NCBI RefSeq assembly: GCF_034555935.1 | Contig: NZ_JAYDCJ010000001.1 | Location: 248,001 to 312,000 of the forward strand | Length of the DNA stretch: 64,000 nucleotides | Source: Marinobacter qingdaonensis | GTDB lineage: Bacteria; Pseudomonadota; Gammaproteobacteria; Pseudomonadales; Oleiphilaceae | Direction: 5' to 3' | Shown: piece by piece, positions 1 through 10,058 of the stretch | Position numbering within the stretch: position 1 is the first letter of the stretch | Layout of the letters: each line of letters begins with the position of its first letter | Translations under genes and position numbers: made by a program | The notes under the pieces: generated by a model | The model's input: only the letters and a program-made list of their open reading frames with translations | The model's database searches: none | What the model was told of the DNA's origin: nothing

Positions 1-261
1 CACCGGATCCTCGGACTGATACCGGTACCCCCGCGTGTCACTGACCCAGCCGAGTTCGCCGCAACAGCTCATGGCCGCGGACATGGTATGCCCGCCCGGG
101 GTCTGCATCCTGCGCAGCGGCGCGGCCGTGGCCACAGTGTCAATCGCCCGCAGGATGGCGTCGGCCTCGGAGGTGGCGAATTGGCGCAGCACCACCGCAC
201 CGTCGGCAATCGGCTCCACGCGTTGCTGCGGCGGCACGTCGGCAAAAAGATCGGCGGTCAT
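1..261 (-). CDS. alkB: AlkB-type DNA/RNA repair dioxygenase, N-terminal part (cut by window edge)
   Basis: Reading leftward from ATG at 261, the 87 visible codons give MTADLFADVPPQQ and then AVVLRQFATSEADAI, RRMQTPGGHTMSAAMSCCG and ELGWVSDTRGYRY. This follows the N-terminal half of E. coli AlkB (LFAD, GAVILRRFA, PFRQMVTPGGYTMSVAMTNCG, LGWT, GYLY). AlkB is a cytoplasmic Fe(II)/2-oxoglutarate dioxygenase that removes methyl groups from 1-methyladenine and 3-methylcytosine. The nucleotide-recognition lid lies in this part. The HxD...H iron ligands would lie beyond the left edge and cannot be seen. A strong purine-rich ribosome site (GGGAGGGGAG) precedes the start. The call rests on recalled similarity and is firm. 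Confidence 0.9.
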   Translation of the reverse strand, partial: MTADLFADVPPQQRVEPIADGAVVLRQFATSEADAILRAIDTVATAAPLRRMQTPGGHTMSAAMSCCGELGWVSDTRGYRYQSEDPV

Positions 262-464
262 CGCTGGTCACTCCCCTCCCCGGCTCGGTTGTCCCGGGCC
301 TGCAACGGCGGCCCGTTGATAGCAACTATACGCCGCCAGCCCCGGCCCGCGATCACCGGCCAGGCCGAGCGGTTTCGGGGCGCGCATGAAAGCCTGTTCA
401 TGAACCCGAGTACAAAAACCCGTATATTCTATGGACGTTTCATACTCGAATTAAGGACGTATTG

Positions 465-1247
465 ATGCTGTTTGCGCTCATTTTCGGTGGTTTGATCGGC
501 TACGCCTTCGGCAAGTTTCCCGGCTTCCTGATCGGGGCCGCCATCGGCGCCTTCCTGTTCAACCACCTCAAGGGCCGCCTGCTCGGGAAACTCCAGAGCA
601 TCCAGGCCGGGTTTGTCGAATCCGTGTTTGCGGTCATGGGCGCACTGTGCAAGGCCGACGGTGTGGTGTCGCGGGATGAAATCCAGGTCGCCGAAGCCAT
701 GTTCGTGCGCTTTCGCCTGAACGACACCCAGAAAGCCAAGGCCAAGGCGGCGTTCAACCGGGGCAAGTCCCCGGACTTTGATCTGGACGCCGAGCTCGCC
801 CGGTTCCTGCAAATGAGCGGTCGACAGCCGGCGTTTCTGCAGATGTTCCTGCAGGTGCAGGTATCGGCGGTGGCCGCCGACGGCGTGGTGCACCCGGCGG
901 AGCACGCCATGCTGGTGCGGATTGCCCGCGGCCTGGGGCTGCCGGAAAGCCAGGTGGATCAGCTGGAAGCCATGCTGCGGGGCACGCACCAGGGCGGCCA
1001 GGCCGGTGCCGGCCAGCGAACCACGGGCCAGCAGATCAACGACGCCTACCAGGTACTGGGCGTCAGCCCGTCGGCCTCTGACGAGGAGCTGAAGAAGGCC
1101 TACCGAAAACTGATGAGTGAGAACCATCCGGACAAGCTGGCCGGCAAAGGCCTGCCGGAGAGCATGCGGGAAATGGCCGAGGAGCGAACCCGGGAAATCA
1201 GTCACGCCTACGACGTGATCAAAGAGGCCCGGAAGAAGGCCAGCTGA
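465..1247 (+). CDS. djlA: DjlA-like TerB/J-domain co-chaperone
   Basis: 260 residues. One hydrophobic N-terminal segment (about residues 1-35, Gly-rich, FGGLIGYAFGKFPGFLIG) should anchor the protein in the inner membrane. A TerB-like helical domain follows (about 45-165, with ADGVVSRDEI and ADGVVHPAEH repeats). A C-terminal J domain (about 195-258) carries HPD at 221-223 inside SENHPDKLAGKGLP. This is the DjlA order, and the HPD should stimulate DnaK ATPase. ATG 465 is preferred over the in-frame TTG at 462 because AAGGA lies seven bases upstream. It is monocistronic and divergent from alkB. Confidence 0.9.
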   Translation: MLFALIFGGLIGYAFGKFPGFLIGAAIGAFLFNHLKGRLLGKLQSIQAGFVESVFAVMGALCKADGVVSRDEIQVAEAMFVRFRLNDTQKAKAKAAFNRGKSPDFDLDAELARFLQMSGRQPAFLQMFLQVQVSAVAADGVVHPAEHAMLVRIARGLGLPESQVDQLEAMLRGTHQGGQAGAGQRTTGQQINDAYQVLGVSPSASDEELKKAYRKLMSENHPDKLAGKGLPESMREMAEERTREISHAYDVIKEARKKAS

Positions 1248-1253
1248 CCGCCC

Positions 1254-1862
1254 TCAGAACCAGCGCGGAACCCGGGTGCGGTAGTCGTCGTAGGCGGCCC
1301 CGAAGCGTTCCGCCAACGCCTTTTCTTCTTCCCGGGCCTGCCGGGTGATGACCAGGACACCGGCAATCAGGCAGACCAGGGAAAAGACGCTGGGCAGGGC
1401 CAGGAAAAAGCCCAGCTGCCCGGTGATGACACTGATGAACAGCGGGTTTCGGGATCGGCCGAAGGGCCCCTCGGTGAGCAGGTGGGTGCCCTCTGCCCGC
1501 CGGTCTATCCCGGATCGCCAGTCCTCGTGCATGTAGGCCTGCAAATAGTTCACACTGGCGAAGGACACGAGCAGCAACACCATGCCCGCCAGCAGCACCG
1601 GCCACTGATACAAGGCGCCGAAGACCCCGAGCCCGCCGTCGATGTCGGCAAAGATCCGCACCAGACACACCAGCAGGATTGCCGCCCGGAACACATTGAA
1701 GATGTGGCGATGCCACCACGGTGCGGAGCCCCGTTCGCCATAGTTGATATGGGAGAAATGCATGCGCCGGAACAGGCCCAAGGTCCGGCCGGCAAACTGG
1801 AGCCCGATCATCAGGAAAAAGATGCCGAGAAAATGACGCACTAGGGGTTCAATGGCTTCCAT
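1254..1862 (-). CDS. Integral-membrane isoprenylcysteine-methyltransferase/PEMT-like protein
   Basis: 202 residues with four or five hydrophobic segments. The C-terminal half carries the signature of the ICMT/phospholipid methyltransferase superfamily: EGPFGRSRNPLF, a membrane pair, then REEEKALAERFGAAYDDYRTRVPRWF-type ending (E-E, YxxY, R-P). In this superfamily those segments bind S-adenosylmethionine. The substrate cannot be told from sequence, and bacterial members are mostly uncharacterised. It is convergent with djlA, with only six bases between the stops, and divergent from the amidase. Confidence 0.75.
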   Translation of the reverse strand: MEAIEPLVRHFLGIFFLMIGLQFAGRTLGLFRRMHFSHINYGERGSAPWWHRHIFNVFRAAILLVCLVRIFADIDGGLGVFGALYQWPVLLAGMVLLLVSFASVNYLQAYMHEDWRSGIDRRAEGTHLLTEGPFGRSRNPLFISVITGQLGFFLALPSVFSLVCLIAGVLVITRQAREEEKALAERFGAAYDDYRTRVPRWF

Positions 1863-2055
1863 CTGGCTCGCTTACTACAAAGTTATCCCGCCAGCTTATT
1901 ACCTGAAAAGCCTAATGAAAAGCGAAGTTAGCGGTTTTTCCCTTCGTGATGGCGGTCACAGCTCCATCCCGGCTAGCCTGAGATGACATGTCGGCGCTCC
2001 TGGCAATGTCGTAGAGTCGGTACACCTTTCACCGCCTTCGCCGGAGATGCCCCGC

Positions 2056-3543
2056 ATGCCAGAAGCCTCCCAGCCCCGCTCTGTTCACGCCTTTGTCGAC
2101 GATGCCCTGGGCACTGACGACGCCACCGCTCTGGCCCAACGGGTTCGCCAACGCCAGATCTCGGCACTGGAGCTGACCGAGGCCGCGATCAGCCGGGCCG
2201 AGGCGATTGATGCCCAGATTGGCGGGTTGGCGACGACGGACTACGACCGGGCCAGGGAATTGGCCCGCCGCCTGGACCGCCAGGCCCCCGACGCACGCAC
2301 CGGTTTCTTTTCCGGTGTTCCGACCCTGCTCAAGGACAACCTCGATCTGGAGGGGCTGCCGACCGGTCACGGCTCGGCCGCGGTTCCGAAAACCATTGCC
2401 CGGAGTACCAGCCCGTTCGCACGCCAGCTTCTGGACCAGGGATTTGTCTGCCTGGGCAAGAGCGCCTTGCCGGAATTCGGTTTCAATGCCACCACCGAAC
2501 CGGCCCATGGCGCCCCCACCCGCAATCCCTGGCACCTCGGCTACTCCACCGGCGCCTCGTCCGGCGGCTCCGCCGCCCTGGTGGCCGCCGGCGTGGTGCC
2601 GGTCGCCCACGCCAACGACGGGGGCGGCTCCATCCGGATTCCGGCGGCCTGCTGCGGCCTGGTGGGCATGAAACCCAGCCGCGGCCGGCTGGTGGCCAAC
2701 GACGCCGCCCGCGCCCTGCCCATCAATATCCTCAACGACGGGATTGTCAGCCGCAGTGTGCGCGATACCGCCCATTTCCTGAGTCAGGCGGATGCCCAGT
2801 CCCGGGCCAGGGATCTGCCACCGATCAGCGCCCTGGAGGGCCCCTCTGGCAAAACCTTCCGGATTGGCATGGTGCTCGATTCCATCAACGGCCACACCAC
2901 CGATGCCGACACCCGAGCCGCGGTCGAGCGCACGGCAAGGTGCCTGGAACGCCTGGGGCACCGGATCGAACCGGTCGCGGTCCCGGTCGCCGACAGCTTC
3001 CCGGAGGACTTTGCGCTGTACTGGGCCTTTCTGGCATTCGGGGTGCGCGCCAACGGCCATCGCCTGCTGGCCCCGGGTTTTGACAAACGACGGGTGGATG
3101 ATTTGACCCGTGGCCTGGCCGACCACTTTAAACGGCAGTTCTACCGCCTACCCGGAGTGCTCTGGCGCCTGCGCCGGTCCCGACGGGACTATGCCCGGGC
3201 CATGGCCGGATTCGACGCGGTGCTCACCCCGGTACTCGGCCACACCACGCCGGAAATTGGCTATCTCAGCCCGACCCTGCCCTTCGACACCTTGTTTGAC
3301 CGACTGACCCGGTACGTGGGCTTCACGCCGCTCGCCAACGCCACCGGCGCACCGGCCGTGGCGGTGCCGGCCGGCCTGAGCCGGAACCGGCTTCCGGTCG
3401 GTGTTCAGCTTATGGGCCGTTACGGCGGGGAACAGACCCTGCTGGACCTGGCTTTCGCGCTGGAAGCGGACGCTCCCTGGCCCCAGCTGTATCAGGCGGA
3501 AGCCCTGGCTCAGGCCGGCGAAACCCTGGACGCCACCCGCTGA
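2056..3543 (+). CDS. Amidase-signature family amidohydrolase
   Basis: 495 residues. The amidase signature is complete: the catalytic Lys in [12 protein letters not shown], the Gly/Ser-rich stretch [16 protein letters not shown] with the cis-Ser and the nucleophilic Ser, and [24 protein letters not shown]. The family hydrolyses amides by a Ser-cisSer-Lys triad. The C-terminal half ([31 protein letters not shown]) resembles 6-aminohexanoate-cyclic-dimer hydrolases and other general amidases rather than GatA. The substrate is unknown. ATG 2056 has GGAG nine bases upstream. ATG 2047 is in frame, but the same GGAG abuts it. The 3' end overlaps the convergent cyclase gene by 34 bases. Confidence 0.85.
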   Translation: MPEASQPRSVHAFVDDALGTDDATALAQRVRQRQISALELTEAAISRAEAIDAQIGGLATTDYDRARELARRLDRQAPDARTGFFSGVPTLLKDNLDLEGLPTGHGSAAVPKTIARSTSPFARQLLDQGFVCLGKSALPEFGFNATTEPAHGAPTRNPWHLGYSTGASSGGSAALVAAGVVPVAHANDGGGSIRIPAACCGLVGMKPSRGRLVANDAARALPINILNDGIVSRSVRDTAHFLSQADAQSRARDLPPISALEGPSGKTFRIGMVLDSINGHTTDADTRAAVERTARCLERLGHRIEPVAVPVADSFPEDFALYWAFLAFGVRANGHRLLAPGFDKRRVDDLTRGLADHFKRQFYRLPGVLWRLRRSRRDYARAMAGFDAVLTPVLGHTTPEIGYLSPTLPFDTLFDRLTRYVGFTPLANATGAPAVAVPAGLSRNRLPVGVQLMGRYGGEQTLLDLAFALEADAPWPQLYQAEALAQAGETLDATR

Positions 3544-5423
3544 CCGCCGGTCTGCCAGCTAACCACCCGGTTACGGCCCTGGCCCTTGGCCTCGTACAGC
3601 GCCTCATCGGCCCAACGGAAGATTTCGTTGGTGGCATCGGCCTTGTCCGGGCACACGCTGCAAACCCCGACGCTGATGGTCAGGTGCAGCACCTCGCCGG
3701 ACACCCGGAACGCGGTCCGCTCGATTTCCTCTCGGATCCGCTCCGCGACCTGAATGGCGCCATGGGTTGGCGTGTCCGGCAGCAACACTACAAACTCCTC
3801 ACCACCGTAGCGGGCCGCCAGGTCCTGGGGCCGAGTCACAAACTTGCGCATGCAGCGGGCGACCATCTTCAGGCAGTCGTCCCCCACCAGGTGGCCATAG
3901 GTGTCGTTGAACTTCTTGAAATGGTCAATGTCCAGCACCAGCAGTGACAGGGGCTCGTCGTACCGGAAGGCCCGGACCACGGCGGACTGGAAGCTACGGT
4001 CGAAATAGCCCCGGTTCTTCAGTCCGGTCAGGGTGTCGGTGGAACTTAGTTCGAGAAGCTGCTCATTGAGATGTTCCAGATCCCGCGTGCGCTCGTGTAC
4101 CCGCTCTTCCAGCAGCGAGTTGGCCTCACGCTGGACCTGCAGGGACTTTTCCTGGGCCATACGGGCCTTGCGCTCTTCCCGCAGCAATCGGTGCTGGGCC
4201 TCGAAGGCCCGCTTCTTCTCCCGATCCAGCCGGTCCGCCAGGGCAATGGACAGCAGGATAACCCCCAGTGCCGAACCGACCTGGGTTGCGTTTTCGGTCA
4301 GCAGGTTGCGGGGCAGCACGGTGAATTTGCTCAATGCCAGGACGATCCCGCCCGAAAGCATGAACACCCAGGCCATGGTGTAGAACCGGGCGGCCGGGTC
4401 CCGCTTAAGCCAGCGAACGATGCTCAGCATCAGCATGGCGAAGCAGCCGACGGAGGAAAGGATGATCGTGGGCAGGATCAGGAACTTGTACGGGACAAAC
4501 AGGCCCGAGGCGGCCAGGATACCCGCAGCCATGATCACGGCCACGGTACAGCGATTCAGGAACGGGTGGTTCTCCCGGGTGACGTTGATGAAGCGAATAC
4601 TGAACGTACCGCCGAACACCACCGCCAGGTTCAGGAACACGATGATCGCCTGATCGTTCCACCAGGTCGACTCTGGCCACAGGTATTGGAACGCAACGCC
4701 GTGCAGACTGGCCAGGAACAGGGGCATGGCGGTGATGTAACCGACGTAGTGCAGGAAACTCCGCTCGCCCACCGCCATGAACACGAACAGGTTGTACAGC
4801 ACCATCACCAGCACGATGCCGTAATAGATGCCCTCAAACATGCTTCGAGACTGCTCGGCCCCGAAGAAACTGTTCCGATCCCACAACACCAGGGGCAGTT
4901 GCATGGTGCTCGTAGTCTGCACCCGAAGGTAAACCAGGTTCGGCTCACCCGCGGTTAGCGTCACCGGCACCACGAAATTGCGATGATGGATCGGCCGCTC
5001 GGCAAATGGCTGTTTGTCACCCAGGACCAGGGGCTCGGCGTCGTCGCTGCCGGGATTGACGTACATCTCGACCCGATCCAGGACCGGGTAACCGATCTCG
5101 AGCAGAGCCTCCAGCGGGCGCGACGACAGATTGTCGACCGACACCCGGAACCAGTACACATCAGTGCCGTAGCCAAGGCTGATGCTGTCACTGCCGTTGC
5201 GCACCCAATCCTGGCTGCCAAGCCGTCGGACGGCGGCCAGATCGGCACCGTCCGCCGGCTCTTGCCAGTAATCCACGAACCGCGCCAGCTCGACGCGACT
5301 GGAATGCGAGTTCCAGGACGCCGGCTCAGGTTCTGCCGCGGCATGGCCGGGGCCGGCCAGTGCCAGCAGGCACACCAGTGCGAACGCGCGTTGTAGGATC
5401 AAGATCACTCTCATCCATGTCAT
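3510..5423 (-). CDS. 7TM-DISM receptor diguanylate cyclase (GGEEF)
   Basis: 637 residues from ATG 5423 (637 aa; a second ATG at 5414 is equally possible). Signal peptide ending near PGHAAA. Extracellular DISM ligand domain (about 35-180, FVDYWQEP, VYWFRVSVDN). Seven-helix DISM membrane domain (about 190-390). A coiled coil (about 395-460). A C-terminal GGDEF domain with ARYGGEEFVVLLP. A product-inhibition I-site RPQD lies exactly five residues before GGEEF. It should make cyclic di-GMP in response to an unknown periplasmic ligand. DISM2 domains are often carbohydrate- or small-molecule binding. The 3' end overlaps the amidase. Confidence 0.92.
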   Translation of the reverse strand: MTWMRVILILQRAFALVCLLALAGPGHAAAEPEPASWNSHSSRVELARFVDYWQEPADGADLAAVRRLGSQDWVRNGSDSISLGYGTDVYWFRVSVDNLSSRPLEALLEIGYPVLDRVEMYVNPGSDDAEPLVLGDKQPFAERPIHHRNFVVPVTLTAGEPNLVYLRVQTTSTMQLPLVLWDRNSFFGAEQSRSMFEGIYYGIVLVMVLYNLFVFMAVGERSFLHYVGYITAMPLFLASLHGVAFQYLWPESTWWNDQAIIVFLNLAVVFGGTFSIRFINVTRENHPFLNRCTVAVIMAAGILAASGLFVPYKFLILPTIILSSVGCFAMLMLSIVRWLKRDPAARFYTMAWVFMLSGGIVLALSKFTVLPRNLLTENATQVGSALGVILLSIALADRLDREKKRAFEAQHRLLREERKARMAQEKSLQVQREANSLLEERVHERTRDLEHLNEQLLELSSTDTLTGLKNRGYFDRSFQSAVVRAFRYDEPLSLLVLDIDHFKKFNDTYGHLVGDDCLKMVARCMRKFVTRPQDLAARYGGEEFVVLLPDTPTHGAIQVAERIREEIERTAFRVSGEVLHLTISVGVCSVCPDKADATNEIFRWADEALYEAKGQGRNRVVSWQTGGQRVASRVSPA

Positions 5424-5684
5424 CCGTGATTTCGTTGTTGTTGGTTGCGCCCCAGTATGGGGCATGACAACCACTCGCGCCCGCGATCACTACCATTCGA
5501 CGCAAATCGACATAAAAAACTACAAACCGTCTCACCCGCTCAACGGCGCCCGCGCCGGGGGCATGGACAGCGCCGATCGAGCCTGCCATATTGCAGGGGT
5601 GTGCAGGAACGGGCGGTACCCGCCGCACGCGTTTCCGAAGGCTGTTTCCGACCTCGTCGAACACCGGAGGAGCTTTGTCTCGTC

Positions 5685-7583
5685 ATGAATGACAGCGAAA
5701 CCCTGTTTACCCACCACAAGGCATTGATGGAACTGAGCCACGATGCTGAGTTTGTTGAGCAGTCCAGACCCCAGAAACTGGCCGCGCTCACCGAGCTCTG
5801 CGCCCAGCGTCTGGACGTCGAGCGGGTCAGCGTGTGGACCTACCCACCCAGCCACGACCGGATCAACTGCGAATGGCTGCACGACCGGGCCGGCGCCGGG
5901 CACCAGCCCAAGACCGCCGACGGCCCGGTAAGCCTGCTGCAGTCCGAGCACCCGGCCTACTTTGCCACCATCAGTACCGAGCGGGTGCTGGCCGCCGATG
6001 ACGCCCGCACCGATCCGCGCACCGACTCCTTTACCGAGGGCTACCTGAAGGTTCACGGCATTCACTCGATGCTCGATGCGCCGATTTTCAGCGGCAAGCG
6101 AATGAGCGGGATCATCTGTCTGGAAGCCAAGCAACCGCGCCAGTGGAGCCTGCCGGATATTTCCTTCGCCGCCGCGGTGGCGGACACGGTCAGCCTGATG
6201 AACACCCACGAAGCCTGGATGCGCTCGAAACAGGCCCTGGATTACGCCACCCGATTCGACGCCCTGACCGGCCTCGCCAACATGACCTCCCTGCGCTCCA
6301 GGCTCAATCGGCTGGTGTGGAAATCCAGACGCAGCGGGCAAGGTGGCATGGCCCTGATCTGGCTGGATCTGGACCGACTGAAGGTGGTCAACGACGGTCT
6401 TGGCCCGCAGGCGGGGGATCAGGTCATTGGCGAAATCGGTCGCCGTCTGGATGCCCTCGACCTGCCCGGCAAGGACTGCCTGGCCCGGATTGGCGGCGAC
6501 GAATTCGCCCTGATCATTCGCAACCAGCCGCCGCAGCGGGTGGCCGGAGAGATCGCCGAAACGATCCAGCAGCGGGTTCGTGCCCCGATTCGCCATGGCG
6601 ACCAGGACCTGGACATCAGCGCCAGCATGGGGATCAGTCACTTTCCGGGTGAATGCCTCGATGCGGAGGAACTGCTGCGCAACGCCGAAGCCGCGATGTA
6701 CCACGCCAAATCCCGCGGACGGGCCCAGTCGGTGCTGTTCGATTCGGAGATCCAGATGACCGCCCGCTCCCGGTTCGCGGTCGAGAACGAGCTGCGCCAG
6801 GCGCTCGACCAGGACAGCCTGGACGTGTTCTACCAGCCGATCATGAATCGCTCGGCGACCCGGGTGGTGTACCTGGAGGCCCTGGTGCGCTGGCACCACC
6901 CGGTGCGCGGCTGGCTGCCGCCCATCGAGTTTCTGGATGTCGCCCGCAGCGCCGGGCTGATGTACAAGCTGGGCAGCCGCGTGCTGGAGCGGGTCTGCCG
7001 GGACTGGCGGGCCTGCCAGGACGCGGGCATCGAGCTGGCCACGGTCTCGGTCAATCTGGCGCCGGAACAGGTTCAGGTCAGCAGCCTGCCGAATGCCATT
7101 GGTGAAATCTGCGCCCGCCATGACGTTCCAGTCGGGGCGCTGCAGTTCGAGGTGACCGAGGACGCCCTGCAGGGCGAGCTGCGGGCGCTGGGTGGGATAC
7201 TGGACGAGCTGGTCGCCATGGGCGCCGAGTTGGCCATCGACGATTTTGGCACCGGCTATTCTTCCCTGGCGCGGCTCAAGACGCTGCCCTTCGCCAGCAT
7301 CAAGATCGACCGCTCGTTCATCAAGAACCTGCCGGACGACGACAACGACCGCGCCATCACCCTGTCGATTCTGGGCCTGGCCCGGGGGCTCGGCCTGTCG
7401 GTGGTCGCCGAGGGCGTGGAAACCGAAGCCCACGAACGCTGGCTGATCGAGACCGGCTGCGATTTCCTGCAGGGGTTCCGCTACAGCAAACCCCTACCCC
7501 TGGCCGAGCTGTGCGCCCGTTTCTACCCCACTGGCGGCAAACGCCGCATCGACGGCACCGGCCACCGGGCCCGTCACGGCTGA
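5685..7583 (+). CDS. GAF-GGDEF-EAL cyclic-di-GMP bifunctional protein
   Basis: 632 residues, soluble. GAF domain (about 25-175), GGDEF domain (about 190-350, ARIGGDEFALI) and EAL domain (about 370-620). The EAL domain keeps YLEALVRWHHP, the SVNLAPEQ Asn, FEVTEDAL, AIDDFGTGYSSL, KIDRSFI, VAEGVETEA and DFLQGF, so phosphodiesterase activity is expected. The cyclase site is also intact but has no RxxD inhibitory site (PGKD at that place). GAF may bind a small ligand and switch activities. ATG 5685 is the first ATG after the GGAGG at 5666. Upstream in-frame codons read through low-quality sequence. It is divergent from the DISM cyclase, so the two c-di-GMP genes share a promoter region. Confidence 0.92.
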   Translation: MNDSETLFTHHKALMELSHDAEFVEQSRPQKLAALTELCAQRLDVERVSVWTYPPSHDRINCEWLHDRAGAGHQPKTADGPVSLLQSEHPAYFATISTERVLAADDARTDPRTDSFTEGYLKVHGIHSMLDAPIFSGKRMSGIICLEAKQPRQWSLPDISFAAAVADTVSLMNTHEAWMRSKQALDYATRFDALTGLANMTSLRSRLNRLVWKSRRSGQGGMALIWLDLDRLKVVNDGLGPQAGDQVIGEIGRRLDALDLPGKDCLARIGGDEFALIIRNQPPQRVAGEIAETIQQRVRAPIRHGDQDLDISASMGISHFPGECLDAEELLRNAEAAMYHAKSRGRAQSVLFDSEIQMTARSRFAVENELRQALDQDSLDVFYQPIMNRSATRVVYLEALVRWHHPVRGWLPPIEFLDVARSAGLMYKLGSRVLERVCRDWRACQDAGIELATVSVNLAPEQVQVSSLPNAIGEICARHDVPVGALQFEVTEDALQGELRALGGILDELVAMGAELAIDDFGTGYSSLARLKTLPFASIKIDRSFIKNLPDDDNDRAITLSILGLARGLGLSVVAEGVETEAHERWLIETGCDFLQGFRYSKPLPLAELCARFYPTGGKRRIDGTGHRARHG

Positions 7584-8302
7584 AAAATCGACAACACCCG
7601 CCGGAAGCTCGGCTCCGGCTCCGCCTCGATCACCACCGGCGCCTGGGTGTGCGGGTGCCGGAACTCGAGCCGGGTCGCCGCCAGCATCAGCCGCCCCTCG
7701 CCGAAGCGCTCGGCAAAGTACCGGTTGTGCCGGCCCCGGCCATGATTGGCGTCGCCGATGATCGGATGGTGGATGTGTTTCATGTGCCGGCGCAGTTGGT
7801 GTTTGCGGCCCGTTGCCGGGTACAGCTCAACCAGGGCGTAGCGACTGGTCGGGTACTTCTCGATGGCCACCGCAAGCTCGGTGGTGGCCAGGGTCCGGTA
7901 GCGGGTGCGAGCCTCCCGTAGCGGCTGCTCCTGACCCTTGAGCCGCCGGTCGGTCGGCTCCTCTCGCAGCGGGTGGTCGATGTCGCCGCCGGCCGGCGGC
8001 CAGCCCCGCACCACGGCCTGATAAGTCTTGCCCACCTGCCCCGCCATCATCGCCAGGCCCAGCACCCGGGCGGTCTCGGGGTCGCGGGCAAACACCAGCA
8101 CGCCCGAGGTCGGCCGATCCAGGCGATGGACCGGATACACGTGACTCCCGCCATTCAGCGCCCGGGCGTACTGCAAGGCAAACTCGGTTTCGTGCTTGTC
8201 GATCGGGCTGCGGTGCACCAGCAGTCCGGCCGGCTTGTGCACGGCCAGCAGGGCATCGTCCTGGTACAACAGGCGCAGCGGATTGGTGCTGGGTGGCTCC
8301 AT
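7574..8302 (-). CDS. truC: tRNA pseudouridine(65) synthase TruC
   Basis: 242 residues of the RluA/TruC family. Motif I is [13 protein letters not shown]. Motif II with the catalytic Asp is [15 protein letters not shown]. Later blocks are [10 protein letters not shown] and [26 protein letters not shown]. The length, the absence of an S4 domain and the HxxHHPI(I/L)GD block point to TruC, which modifies U65 of tRNA-Asp and tRNA-Ile, rather than RluA/RluC. The stop overlaps the end of the GAF-GGDEF-EAL gene by ten bases. Confidence 0.9.
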   Translation of the reverse strand: MEPPSTNPLRLLYQDDALLAVHKPAGLLVHRSPIDKHETEFALQYARALNGGSHVYPVHRLDRPTSGVLVFARDPETARVLGLAMMAGQVGKTYQAVVRGWPPAGGDIDHPLREEPTDRRLKGQEQPLREARTRYRTLATTELAVAIEKYPTSRYALVELYPATGRKHQLRRHMKHIHHPIIGDANHGRGRHNRYFAERFGEGRLMLAATRLEFRHPHTQAPVVIEAEPEPSFRRVLSIFQP

Positions 8303-8332
8303 GGCGCGACTCAGAAAAAGCGGTGATTGGAT

Positions 8333-8359
8333 TCAAGAAACTGTCATCTCGGCCGATTA
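8333..8359 (+). promoter_or_regulatory. Sigma-28 (FliA)-like promoter for the chemoreceptor
   Basis: TCAAGAAA, 11 bases, then GCCGATTA. The FliA consensus is TAAAGTTT-N11-GCCGATAA, so the spacing is exact, the -10 differs at one base and the TAAA core reads TCAA. It lies 74 bases before the chemoreceptor ATG, and FliA promoters commonly drive chemoreceptor genes. This is inference from the sequence alone. Confidence 0.6.
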
Positions 8360-8432
8360 TACTCGGCGCGCCGTCCGTCCCGTAACCGGTCGGTGGACGA
8401 TACCCCTTGTTTCCCCTCAGATAGGTTTGTTC

Positions 8433-10058
8433 ATGAACTGGTTTTCCCGCAGCATCCTGCACCGCATTCTCACCATTGTGCTCGTCGCCAACCTGGTCAT
8501 TACCGTGGTTGCCGGCTTCTACTTCAAAATGTCACTGGACACCGGTGAGGATTACAGCAATCTGGTCGGCCGTGAGATGGTGCACGCCCTGGAATCCCAG
8601 GACATCCTGGCGAACTTCAAGACCCAGGTTCAGGAATGGAAAAACGTGCTGATCCGGGGCGCCGACGACGGCCAGCGGGAAAAATACTGGGGCCGCTTCC
8701 AGGAGCGGGAGGCCCAGATTCAGGCGCAACTGGATGAGCTGATCCCGGTCCTGACCGACCCCGAGGCGAAAAAACTCATGAGCCAGTTCCAGCGCGCGCA
8801 CCAGCGGATGGGCCAAGCCTACCGCAAGGGCTATCAGGCGTTCGTGGCGTCCGGCTATGAGCACGGCGCCGGCGACGCCGCCGTTGCGGGCATCGACCGG
8901 GAGCCGGCCAAACTGGTGGAACAGGCCAGCGAACGCCTGAAGGACTTCAGCTTGGCCTATGCCGGCAACCTGAAACAGTCGGTGCAGGCCAACACCTGGC
9001 AGATTGGCGGCCTGCTGTTTGCCGCCATCATCCTTGGCACCCTGACCTGCGTTGTGGTGCTGATCCGCTCGGTGGTGCGGCCGGCCCAGCAATTAATCGA
9101 CCAGCTCGACAAACTGGGCCAGGGCGACCTGTCCGAACGCACCACCCTGACCCGCTCCGACGAATTGGGCCGATTGGCGGATACCTCTCGCCGCCTGCAC
9201 GCCTTCCTGGCCGAGACCGGCGCCCTGATGCAGAACAACGTCAGCCAACTGGAGCACACCGGCACCCTGATCCGCACCAACGCCGACCGGGTCTCGTCCC
9301 AATCCGACCAGGCGCACCAGCGCATCGACCAGATTGCCACGGCCATGAACGAGATGTCGGCCACGGCCCAGGATGTGGCCCATCACGCCGCCTCGGTGGC
9401 GTCCCAGGTGGATGAAACCGCCGGCCAGACCCAGCAGGCCGACCAGCAGATCCACCAGGCGGTGGAGAGCATGAAGCGCCTGACCGACCAGATCCACAGT
9501 TCGGCCCAGACCGTGAATCAGTTGGCCAGCGATGGCCGCCGGGTCGGCGATGTCATGCAGGTGATCCGGGAGATCGCCGACCAGACCAACCTGCTGGCCT
9601 TGAACGCCGCCATCGAAGCGGCGCGGGCGGGCGAAGCGGGGCGCGGCTTTGCGGTGGTCGCCGACGAAGTCCGCAACCTGGCCGCGAAAACCCAGGAAGC
9701 CACCGTCGAGATCGACCAGATCATCGACACCATCGGCAGCGCATCCCGGGATGCCACCGACTACATGCAGGCCTCCGGCGTGGTGGCCCAGGAAAGCAGC
9801 GAATCGGTGGAAGCGGTCCGGCGCACCCTGGCCGCCATCAACGAACGCATGGCCCGGGTCAATGACGCCACCACCCAGGTGGCCACCGCCGCCGAACAGC
9901 AGACCAGCGTGAGCGAGGACATCAGCCGCAACGTCACCGAGGTGGCGGAAATTTCCGAAAGCATGAGCGCGACTGCGGAAGAAAACCTGCGCACCGTGCC
10001 GGAGTTGGAAAGCATGGCCCGGCAGGCCCGGGAACTGGCCGGTCGCATTCGCAACTAA
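8433..10058 (+). CDS. Methyl-accepting chemotaxis protein
   Basis: 541 residues. Membrane segment 1 (about 9-30), periplasmic helical domain (about 31-185) rich in Gln/Glu with no recognisable PAS or Cache fold (probably four-helix-bundle type), membrane segment 2 (about 190-212), HAMP (about 213-265, [22 protein letters not shown]) and the cytoplasmic signalling hairpin. The kinase-control tip is intact: [23 protein letters not shown] and [14 protein letters not shown]. No CheR-docking pentapeptide is present at the C terminus. ATG 8433 is chosen because the hydrophobic anchor starts there and AGATAGG precedes it. The ligand is unknown. Confidence 0.93.
   Translation: MNWFSRSILHRILTIVLVANLVITVVAGFYFKMSLDTGEDYSNLVGREMVHALESQDILANFKTQVQEWKNVLIRGADDGQREKYWGRFQEREAQIQAQLDELIPVLTDPEAKKLMSQFQRAHQRMGQAYRKGYQAFVASGYEHGAGDAAVAGIDREPAKLVEQASERLKDFSLAYAGNLKQSVQANTWQIGGLLFAAIILGTLTCVVVLIRSVVRPAQQLIDQLDKLGQGDLSERTTLTRSDELGRLADTSRRLHAFLAETGALMQNNVSQLEHTGTLIRTNADRVSSQSDQAHQRIDQIATAMNEMSATAQDVAHHAASVASQVDETAGQTQQADQQIHQAVESMKRLTDQIHSSAQTVNQLASDGRRVGDVMQVIREIADQTNLLALNAAIEAARAGEAGRGFAVVADEVRNLAAKTQEATVEIDQIIDTIGSASRDATDYMQASGVVAQESSESVEAVRRTLAAINERMARVNDATTQVATAAEQQTSVSEDISRNVTEVAEISESMSATAEENLRTVPELESMARQARELAGRIRN

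Noticed and set aside
1863..2046. Possible small gene between the methyltransferase-like gene and the amidase
   Set aside because: No frame with a ribosome site and no recognisable product; read as a divergent promoter region.
5434..5450. Repeated GTT/AAC triplets near several starts (also about 58825 and 54290)
   Set aside because: Short trinucleotide runs without conserved placement; treated as chance composition.
5532..7433. 633-codon open frame on the minus strand opposite the GAF-GGDEF-EAL gene
   Set aside because: Low-complexity Gln/Gly/His composition typical of antisense frames in high-G+C DNA, with no domain, and the plus strand encodes complete GGDEF and EAL motifs.
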